DNA of 5,585 nucleotides from Desulfobulbaceae bacterium (GTDB lineage: Bacteria; Desulfobacterota; Desulfobulbia; Desulfobulbales; Desulfurivibrionaceae): positions 1 through 5,585 of the forward strand of contig PWOG01000194.1 in assembly GCA_003557565.1 (NCBI GenBank). The letters run 5' to 3'. A model generated the notes under the pieces. That model did no database searches and had not been told where the DNA came from. It saw only the letters and a list, made by a program, of their open reading frames with translations. Positions 1-5,585 of this stretch are shown piece by piece. The position numbers and the translations under genes are program-made. Within the stretch, counting starts at the first letter, position 1. Each line of letters begins with the position of its first letter.

Positions 1-211
1 GCTGGTTGGTTGTTTATTTATTAATTGACTGCAAAAAACTGGCTCCCTATGAAGCGATACGAGTGGCAAACACACAAAATGAAAGACTACTCAGTTGTTT
101 CTTTATTATAGCACTGTTTACATCATATCTGACACTACCATCGGGGAATTTCGGTAAGATTTACAAAAAACCTGTGAATGTATTGATTTGGACATTTCCG
201 TTCTGAATTAT
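1..211. other. Region downstream of hsdR, no confident gene; one edge-truncated plus-strand open frame
   Basis: After the hsdR stop no further minus-strand gene starts convincingly; the only ATG-led frame there is about 25 codons long. On the plus strand a frame is open from the left edge to TGA at 204-206, ending 5 nt from the hsdR stop. It contains a hydrophobic stretch (LLSCFFIIALFTSYL) and could be the C-terminus of a convergent gene, or chance. It is not recognised as any family. No strong GC-rich hairpin plus T-run terminator was found on either strand. An 11-nt inverted repeat (CTAAC-C-GTTAG, 212-222) covers the hsdR stop but is too small to call a terminator. Confidence 0.3.
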
Positions 212-3196
212 CTAACCGTTAGTAGTGTAGTGCTCATTTACAGTACGGTACATATAATTCACGAAATATGGAAAAATCTTGTCATCCATAATTTTCTTAT
301 AGAAATCAAATCTTTGGCCGTATTCATCAATGACGTTATCCTTAACTTTGGATTTGAAGTAATCCCTCTTTACATCATCAGTGTTATTACCCAACATCAC
401 TTTCTTTGTTTCCACATCGGATTGAAGCTTTTCTTTTATTCTGTCAATGGATACTTTGTCCTCTTCACCTAATTCACTTCCGAACAGTGTGTTGATTTTA
501 TCAATAATTTCAGAAAGAAGTTCTTTGGGTTCATCATATTTACCACCTCCAGAGTCTCCCCAAATTGGTTCTAACTCCACAGTTTCCTGCTGTTCCAGTT
601 CAATACTGGTTTTGGATGTCATTGATATTCGAAAACTATCCAAATCCACACTATCAACTACAGATATTCGGTCTATTGGTCCTTTCGGTAGTTTCTTATT
701 CAATAGTTGAAGGAAAATGTATGTTTTTTCCCAATGGACTTCCGAGAATGTTACAATCTGTGAAACATAGGAGTATAGCCTAATATATGATTGGATTTTT
801 GACTTGAAGTCATCTTTTTCTTCATCTGTCAGTTTATTGTTGAAGTTTTCAACTACTATATTCAGAATATACTGTATACGTTCATCCGTTCCCCTATCAC
901 TAAAATACTCCACTGTGAAACTATCTAATTGTTCCTTTGTGTATAAACCAACCTCTTCAATCTGATATATCAAATCATACAGTTTGTCAGGTTCGGTTTC
1001 TTTGGAAAGGACTGTGGTGGTATAATAGGGTTTGAATGACTCAACAACCTCCTCAACTTCGTTTGCAAAATCCAACACAAAAGTTTCCGTTTTTCCTTTT
1101 GCAGAACGGTTCAAACGTGAAAGAGTCTGAACACACTGAACACCACCTAACTTTTTGTCCACATACATAGACTGTAAAAGTGGTTCATCAAACCCTGTGA
1201 CAAACTTATTGGAAACAATCAGTATCCTGAACCGTGGGTCTTTGAATCCACTCGGAATATCTTTTCCCTTCATACCGTTGGATTTGTTCAGTGATGTTTC
1301 CGTGTTTTCAATACCGTTGTGGGTTATTGTTCCACTATACGCAACTAAACAACTGTAATTAAGCCCTCTGTCTTTCATTTGTTTGACCATTTCTTCGTGA
1401 AACAGAACGCAGTGTTTCCGTGACCTTACCACCACCATTCCCCTACCTTTACCCGAAATGGATTTTGAAGTATTGTTTACAAAGTGGTCGAGTATGATGG
1501 ATACTTTTTCAGAAATGGTTTTCGGATGACTGTCAACGTACTTTACCAACTCCCGTTTTACCTTTCCTTCGGGAAGTTCTTGGTCTTCTTCGGATGTTTG
1601 AACGACTTTAAAATACCTTTTGTAAGTGGTGTAGTTTTTCAATACATCCAATGTGAATCCTTCGTGGATGGATTGTTTCATACTGTATGAATGAAAAGGG
1701 TAGAACTTCCCGTCTTCACCCTGTCTTCCAAACAACTCCAATGTTTTGTTCTTTGGTGTTCCTGAAAACCCAAAGAATGAAATGTGTGGTTGTCTTCCAC
1801 GAGAAATGATTTCTTCCCTGATACGGTCTTCAAAATCAACTATTTCTTCATCATCTGTTTCATCATCCGAATAGATGGACTTTGACAGACTCTTTTTCAT
1901 ATGTTTGGATGTTTCACCACTTTGGGAACTGTGAACCTCATCAATGATGACTCCAAATGTTTTGCTTTTCAGTTTGGATATAGTTTCCGAAATAACGGGG
2001 AACTTCTGAACGGTGGTGATGATGATGTCTTTTCCCTTTTCAAGGTAGTCCATCAACTGTTTTGAATCAACATCCACAGGGTTTACAACACCGATTGTTT
2101 GTTCCAACTTAGAAACAGTTTGTTGGATTTGTTTATCCAATACCTTTCGGTCTGTAACGATGATGATGGTATCAAATATTCGTTGGGTATCAGCGTCAGT
2201 TTTGTAAAGTGAAACCAACATATGGGATAACCAACCGATGGAATAAGACTTTCCACTGCCTGTTGTGTGTTGGACAAGATAGTTGTTTCCAACACCTTCA
2301 CGTTTATTGGATGTTTTCAGTCTTCGGAGTAGTTCCAACTGATGGTATCTTGGAAAAATCAATACTTCACTTTCCTTTTCAACCACCATTTCTTTGTAAG
2401 AATCCCAAACGGTGGTTTTCTGTTTGGAAATCAAAACAAAGTGTTCAATGATTTCCAATAGACTATCCCTTGAAAGTATATCATTCCAAAGGTATTCAGT
2501 AGAGTAATCACCTTCTACAGGTGGGTTGGTAATACCTTTGTTGTATGGGAAGAAAACTGTTTTGTCACCGTCCAACCTTGTGGTCATTGAAACCTTATCA
2601 TTATCAACACAGAAATGGACAAGACATCTTTTGAATCGCAGTAGTGTTTCTTTCGGACTTCTGTCCTCTTTGTATTGACGTTGTGAATTGGTTATATCCT
2701 GACCCGTTAGTTGGTTTTTCAGTTCCATTGTGATAATGGGTATTCCGTTCAGGAATATCACCATATCAATGGAGTTTCTGTTTTGAAGTGAGTAGTGTAA
2801 TTGACGGACAACGGTAAAGATGTTTTTGGAATACAATTTCTGATGTTCGGGGTTCATTGATGATTTTGGTTTGAAGTAAACCAAATGGAAAGTACAACCT
2901 CTTGTCTGTATTCCGTTTCGTAGTGTTTGGATGATTCCCCTTTGTGAAATGGTTTTATCAACTGTTTTCAGGAGGTGGTTATCTGTATCACCACCAAACT
3001 GATTGAACAACTTGTCGTATTCTTCTCCCTGAGTGGTTTTAATGAAGTTTAACAAATCTTCTCCTAACAAACATAATTGGACATCATATAGGTCTAAAAA
3101 CTCGTTAGAATGGATAAAAGAACGGTCATGTCCGTTGTTTAACAAGGACTGTTCTATCCATTCTTCAAACCGTAGTTCAGATAGTTTTTTACTCAT
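212..3196 (-). CDS. hsdR: HsdR, Type I R-M endonuclease/translocase subunit
   Basis: A 994-residue protein from the ATG at 3196; a GTG one codon upstream (3199) is also possible. It cleaves DNA far from the recognition site after ATP-driven translocation in complex with HsdM and HsdS. Residues about 1-230 form the HsdR_N nuclease domain: D144 in SIDMVIFLNG, E158 and K160 in ITMELKNQ (PD-(D/E)xK), then RQYKEDR (173-179), followed by the family-typical FKRCLVHF...MTTRLDG..TVFFPYNKG. SF2 helicase motifs follow in order: motif I HTTGSGKS (310-317), motif II DEVH (419-422), motif III GFSGTP (476-481), motif IV-like GMVVVRSRKHC (587-597), motif V LIVSNKFVTGFDEP (659-672) and motif VI QTLSRLNR (690-697). 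An acidic stretch at about 443-457 sits between motifs II and III. The remaining 300 residues are the helical C-terminal region expected to bind HsdM. All key catalytic residues are present, so it looks functional. It overlaps hsdS by 8 nt and ends in TAG (214-212). Confidence 0.97.
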   Translation of the reverse strand: MSKKLSELRFEEWIEQSLLNNGHDRSFIHSNEFLDLYDVQLCLLGEDLLNFIKTTQGEEYDKLFNQFGGDTDNHLLKTVDKTISQRGIIQTLRNGIQTRGCTFHLVYFKPKSSMNPEHQKLYSKNIFTVVRQLHYSLQNRNSIDMVIFLNGIPIITMELKNQLTGQDITNSQRQYKEDRSPKETLLRFKRCLVHFCVDNDKVSMTTRLDGDKTVFFPYNKGITNPPVEGDYSTEYLWNDILSRDSLLEIIEHFVLISKQKTTVWDSYKEMVVEKESEVLIFPRYHQLELLRRLKTSNKREGVGNNYLVQHTTGSGKSYSIGWLSHMLVSLYKTDADTQRIFDTIIIVTDRKVLDKQIQQTVSKLEQTIGVVNPVDVDSKQLMDYLEKGKDIIITTVQKFPVISETISKLKSKTFGVIIDEVHSSQSGETSKHMKKSLSKSIYSDDETDDEEIVDFEDRIREEIISRGRQPHISFFGFSGTPKNKTLELFGRQGEDGKFYPFHSYSMKQSIHEGFTLDVLKNYTTYKRYFKVVQTSEEDQELPEGKVKRELVKYVDSHPKTISEKVSIILDHFVNNTSKSISGKGRGMVVVRSRKHCVLFHEEMVKQMKDRGLNYSCLVAYSGTITHNGIENTETSLNKSNGMKGKDIPSGFKDPRFRILIVSNKFVTGFDEPLLQSMYVDKKLGGVQCVQTLSRLNRSAKGKTETFVLDFANEVEEVVESFKPYYTTTVLSKETEPDKLYDLIYQIEEVGLYTKEQLDSFTVEYFSDRGTDERIQYILNIVVENFNNKLTDEEKDDFKSKIQSYIRLYSYVSQIVTFSEVHWEKTYIFLQLLNKKLPKGPIDRISVVDSVDLDSFRISMTSKTSIELEQQETVELEPIWGDSGGGKYDEPKELLSEIIDKINTLFGSELGEEDKVSIDRIKEKLQSDVETKKVMLGNNTDDVKRDYFKSKVKDNVIDEYGQRFDFYKKIMDDKIFPYFVNYMYRTVNEHYTTNG

Positions 3197-4538
3197 CACT
3201 TGTGACTTTGATTTTACCTGTGACTACTTCGGAAATCAATGATTGACGGTATTCTTTCAGAAGTTCAATCTTCCGTTCTTCCATACCGATTTCTTTATCA
3301 ATGGTGGATGTTTTTTCATCCAAATAGGTTACGATTTGGTGTTGTTCGGGGAGGGGTGGTATAGTGAACTTCATCTCTTTAAAGTTTTTGGAATAGATAT
3401 GAACAATGATTTCACCCTTACTTGATATTTGTCTCTGTACTCTAATACACTCAGAGTTTATCAAATAACTTAAAAATAAAGGGTTGTTTTTGTCATATGG
3501 TTTAAGAATTATTATGTCACCTCCAACCCATATTGTATTATGTCCGAGATAAACAATACATTTCCCAATATCTTCAGGTGTTTCACCCGAACCTGTCATC
3601 ATTAAAGTTCCGTATCCCACGGAATTGGATTTTATTGATGTTTCTTCATTAATAAATGATTTTGTTTGATAAAACTTCAAATCATATACTGTATATATCT
3701 CTCCATATCGAACACACGGAAGACCTGATTCAGTTACCTCATCTTTTTTTATTCCATTTCCTTTCGAATAATCTCCTAAATAAGACCCCGTATGTATTTC
3801 CCAATGACTCGGTATATCCCCAATCCATTCCACACCACTATCCTTCATTTCCACATTTGGGTTCAATCCTTTGGTGACCACCTGATTGATGAGGGATGTT
3901 CGGTATTCTTTGAGTAGTTCTATTTTTCGTTTTTTGGTTTCAATCAGTTTATCAATCAATGAGGTTTTGTAGTCCAAAAAGGAAACGATTTGGTGTTGTT
4001 CTGGGAGGGGTGGGATAAAAACAGGAGTGTCAATCAACCTACTTCCTCGGAGGTTAATTCTTGTAAAACCCCTTCCCTCAACCGATATAAGGACTTTATG
4101 GGTGTGACCCAAAAGTTGGTAGTTTAAAAAAAGTGGGTATGTTTTTGTATCAGTTATTCGTAACCCCTTGCAAAAACTATTTAAGTATAATTCATCAACG
4201 TCATCAATCAGGATACAAGATTTTCCTAAATCCTCTTGTGTTTCTGAACTCATAAGGAAAAACAAATCAAACTTCTTTACAAGGTTTTGATTTACACCAT
4301 TCTCCATTACCACAAAATGAAAGTGGTTTTTGGAAATGTAGGTGTTGTTCGCAATATTTGTAAATGGAATGTATGGTTTGTTATGTGGGTGGTCATCTTG
4401 TTTAAAATCATCACCACTTTTTCCTGAAATACCACCATATAAAAATCCAATGTTTCTCAACCTCATCACATCCCAATGAATCGGTATATCCCCAATCCAT
4501 TCTACACCACTGTCCTTATATGAAGGGTATTGTTTCAT
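3189..4538 (-). CDS. hsdS: HsdS, Type I R-M DNA-specificity subunit
   Basis: A full-length 449-residue specificity subunit, the usual size for a two-TRD HsdS. It reads the two halves of a bipartite target and docks HsdM and HsdR. Architecture: an N-terminal anchor KDSGVEWIGDIPIHW (8-22); TRD1 to about 173; conserved module 1 with IPPLPEQHQIV (175-185) and a Lys/Glu-rich coiled coil KKRKIELLKEYRTSLI (202-217); a repeated anchor MKDSGVEWIGDIPSHW (231-246); TRD2 to about 391; conserved module 2 with IPPLPEQHQIV (393-403) and ERKIELLKEYRQSLI (421-435). PLPEQ and the coil are hallmarks of Methylase_S (PF01420). The TRDs differ from each other, so the predicted target is two unlike half-sites; the bases cannot be read from sequence. 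The start ATG overlaps the previous stop (ATGA). A GGGGGGT run 6 nt before the ATG may act as a weak ribosome-binding site. The stop lies inside the start of hsdR. No frameshift is seen. Confidence 0.95.
   Translation of the reverse strand: MKQYPSYKDSGVEWIGDIPIHWDVMRLRNIGFLYGGISGKSGDDFKQDDHPHNKPYIPFTNIANNTYISKNHFHFVVMENGVNQNLVKKFDLFFLMSSETQEDLGKSCILIDDVDELYLNSFCKGLRITDTKTYPLFLNYQLLGHTHKVLISVEGRGFTRINLRGSRLIDTPVFIPPLPEQHQIVSFLDYKTSLIDKLIETKKRKIELLKEYRTSLINQVVTKGLNPNVEMKDSGVEWIGDIPSHWEIHTGSYLGDYSKGNGIKKDEVTESGLPCVRYGEIYTVYDLKFYQTKSFINEETSIKSNSVGYGTLMMTGSGETPEDIGKCIVYLGHNTIWVGGDIIILKPYDKNNPLFLSYLINSECIRVQRQISSKGEIIVHIYSKNFKEMKFTIPPLPEQHQIVTYLDEKTSTIDKEIGMEERKIELLKEYRQSLISEVVTGKIKVTSDE
3331..3363 (-). 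repeat. Intragenic direct repeat B, copy 2 (hsdS PLPEQ module after TRD2)
   Basis: This is the second copy of the repeat at 3985-4017, encoding the IPPLPEQHQIV that closes TRD2. The adjoining coil-coding DNA (about 3251-3330) is a diverged copy of about 3905-3984. Confidence 0.9.
3799..3845 (-). repeat. Intragenic direct repeat A, copy 2 (hsdS central anchor)
   Basis: This is the second copy of the 47-nt repeat at 4471-4517, encoding KDSGVEWIGDIPSHW before TRD2. It marks the start of the second half-subunit of HsdS. DNA-level identity well above that of the flanking TRDs suggests recent duplication or gene conversion. Confidence 0.9.
3985..4017 (-). repeat. Intragenic direct repeat B, copy 1 (hsdS PLPEQ module after TRD1)
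   Basis: This 33-nt stretch matches 3331-3363 at 31 of 33 positions in direct orientation, offset 654 nt (a multiple of three). It encodes IPPLPEQHQIV. Similarity continues more loosely into the coiled-coil coding DNA at about 3905-3984. Confidence 0.9.
4471..4517 (-). repeat. Intragenic direct repeat A, copy 1 (hsdS N-terminal anchor)
   Basis: This 47-nt stretch matches 3799-3845 at 44 of 47 positions in direct orientation. It encodes the KDSGVEWIGDIP..HW anchor that opens the first HsdS half. The mismatches are mostly silent, and the copy offset is 672 nt, a multiple of three. Confidence 0.9.
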
Positions 4539-5470
4539 TTTTTACCCCCCTGTTTATTATAGGATTGTTTAATAAGGAACATCAGGTAATCTAAGTCTGT
4601 GTCTCGGTTTATACTTATCTCATAATCACCATTTCCGTAATGACCTATTTCACTCACATCCCTACACAGGTTTTTGGGGTCATCAAGTTCTCCCTTCTTT
4701 AAGTTAGTCCAACATAACAAACGACCTGACAAAAACGAAACATCAATAAAGTTTGTTTTTCGTTTAAAACCGATATAAAGATACCTTGGAACTACCTCAA
4801 TATCATCCCCTAATCCAAGTATTCTGTTCTTTAATTCATAATAGAGTTCTTTGACAAAAGTTTGAACTTTTGGTTGGTTAATGTGGTCATCCTCAGTATA
4901 AACTTTAACCTCACGGGTGACTTTCTTTACCACATTATCAACATCATTATCAGTGTCAATCGTTCCTATACTTTCAGTTGAATGGGTAATGTGTTTGTTA
5001 AAACCTACCATCCCATCGGAATACTGTTTTACCTCCCACAATTCAAAAGGAACATCTTTAAAGTTGATTGAATGTTTTTGGTAGTCAGTAAAATGAGGGG
5101 ATATAAAAATAATCCGTGATTGAGACCAATCTACATCCTTTCGGTTTAGGGTTTCTTTTTTACAGTCAATATATTCCAATACAAAATCTGATTTGTTGTT
5201 CAGAAGAAGAGAAAGGTAGGTGTAACCTTGGTCGATGACAGAATAGTTTGTCCCTTTCTTATATTCAATTATCACAAAGGATTTGTTTTCCCTGTCAAAA
5301 CACAGGGTGTCCAAACGGAAGTTCTTTACTGTTAGTTCAGACTTTACAAACTCTAACCCAAATAGTTCTTCTACATTCCGTTCAACCAAAGTTTGGATTT
5401 CCTTTTCCGTTTTGAATGAATGGGTTAGGATGGGGTTCAGTTTCGTTCTGTTTCGTTTAAAGAGTTTCAT
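4535..5470 (-). CDS. Accessory protein with NucS/DUF91-like D-ExK nuclease-type domain and C-terminal DUF5655-like domain
   Basis: A 311-residue soluble protein counted from the ATG at 5470; a TTG three codons upstream (5479) is an alternative start. Residues about 18-100 resemble the NucS/DUF91 (PD-(D/E)xK) fold: a helix with E22/E24 (EKEIQTLVERN), then LEFVKSEL, then FRLDTL with D54, then FVIIEYKKG with E69 and K71, then Q81 in IDQGYTYLSL. The D-x14-ExK spacing and the later Gln match the usual active-site layout of that fold. Residues about 198-304, from NQPKVQTFVKELYYELKNRI onward, look like a DUF5655 domain, which has two strands around a Tyr-rich core and ends in a helix. COG3586 members with this architecture carry the misleading label 'predicted transport protein'; no membrane segment or signal peptide is seen. 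It overlaps hsdM by 14 nt and hsdS by 4 nt (ATGA), so it belongs to the operon. Nuclease activity is inferred from motifs, and its role in restriction or defence is unknown. Domain assignment is moderately sure. Confidence 0.72.
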   Translation of the reverse strand: MKLFKRNRTKLNPILTHSFKTEKEIQTLVERNVEELFGLEFVKSELTVKNFRLDTLCFDRENKSFVIIEYKKGTNYSVIDQGYTYLSLLLNNKSDFVLEYIDCKKETLNRKDVDWSQSRIIFISPHFTDYQKHSINFKDVPFELWEVKQYSDGMVGFNKHITHSTESIGTIDTDNDVDNVVKKVTREVKVYTEDDHINQPKVQTFVKELYYELKNRILGLGDDIEVVPRYLYIGFKRKTNFIDVSFLSGRLLCWTNLKKGELDDPKNLCRDVSEIGHYGNGDYEISINRDTDLDYLMFLIKQSYNKQGGKK

Positions 5471-5585
5471 CTTGTCCAATGATTTGGTTCATCAATCCTT
5501 CACTTTCCTGTTCAAGTTTCAATAGTTCATCAGTGATTTCCGATAATGAACGTGGTGGTGAATATTTGTAGAAGTATTTGGTGAA
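5457..5585 (-). CDS. hsdM: HsdM C-terminal fragment, Type I R-M DNA methyltransferase subunit (partial)
   Basis: The reading frame enters from the right edge and ends at TAA (5459-5457), leaving 42 residues. It begins FTKYFYKYSPPRSLSEITDE and continues as a charged, Leu-rich helix (LLKLEQESEG, then LMNQIIG). An aromatic YFYKY..PPR segment followed by LxEIxxEL and a coil is the typical end of Type I HsdM proteins; in that family the C-terminal helices contact HsdS and HsdR. HsdM transfers a methyl group from S-adenosylmethionine to N6 of adenine, using a catalytic NPPF-type motif that lies outside this window. The gene order, followed by hsdS and hsdR on the same strand, agrees with the call. 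The stop codon overlaps the start of the next gene by 14 nt (ATG start) or 23 nt (TTG start). Whether the methyltransferase is intact cannot be judged here. The call rests on this short tail plus context. Confidence 0.85.
   Translation of the reverse strand, partial: FTKYFYKYSPPRSLSEITDELLKLEQESEGLMNQIIGQDETL

Noticed and set aside
25..53. Plus-strand TTGACT - 17 nt - TATGAA, resembling a sigma-70 promoter.
   Set aside because: The -10 matches only 4 of 6 positions and nothing convincing follows it before the convergent hsdR end; it may lie inside a coding frame.
105..110. A perfect minus-strand TATAAT hexamer that could be a -10 box for a gene left of the window.
   Set aside because: No good -35 box lies at 16-18 nt; the nearest (GTGTCA, 4 of 6 matches) is at 19 nt. 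No downstream gene start is visible, and such a hexamer is common by chance in AT-rich DNA.
447..783. Plus-strand open frames opposite the hsdR C-terminal region.
   Set aside because: They are antisense to a well-supported gene, are low-complexity Ser/Leu/Ile-rich, and match no family; similar antisense frames at 1155-1690, 3033-3242 and 5283-5525 were dismissed for the same reason.
1841..1875. Repeated tcatca/tcttca triplets suggesting a simple-sequence repeat and possible slippage site.
   Set aside because: The triplets are irregular and simply encode the acidic linker between helicase motifs II and III of hsdR; changes there would be in-frame and there is no homopolymer tract.
2083..2301. 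A 72-codon minus-strand open frame in another phase inside hsdR.
   Set aside because: It falls within the helicase core coding region of hsdR (around motif I), has no recognisable domain, and is a shadow frame.

Overview
The window is almost entirely one leftward (minus-strand) operon for a Type I restriction-modification (R-M) system. The DNA is AT-rich and densely coded. Starts are ATG, GTG or TTG, and TAA, TGA and TAG are all used as stops. Shine-Dalgarno motifs are weak or absent. This fits a low-GC bacterium (Bacteroidota would be one guess) or possibly an archaeon. The sequence alone does not fix the host.

Layout in transcription order, right to left. (1) 5585-5457: the last 42 codons of hsdM, the N6-adenine methyltransferase subunit; the rest lies beyond the right edge. 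(2) 5470-4535: an accessory protein with an N-terminal NucS/DUF91-like D...ExK nuclease-type domain and a C-terminal DUF5655-like domain (COG3586-type, 'predicted transport protein' by legacy name). (3) 4538-3189: hsdS, the DNA-specificity subunit, with two different target-recognition domains (TRDs) and two near-identical conserved-region modules. (4) 3196-212: hsdR, an intact endonuclease and SF2 helicase/translocase subunit. (5) 211-1: a short tail with no confidently identified gene, carrying one edge-truncated plus-strand open frame.

The genes overlap by 14, 4 and 8 nt, so one polycistronic, translationally coupled transcript is likely. HsdM and HsdS would form the methyltransferase. HsdR would add ATP-driven translocation and cleavage. 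The accessory gene is locked into the frame overlaps between hsdM and hsdS, which suggests it works with the R-M complex or provides a second layer of defence, but its role is unproven. No promoter for the operon is visible; it should lie upstream of hsdM, outside the window. The most useful points for follow-up are this accessory gene and the long direct DNA repeats inside hsdS, which could allow specificity switching.
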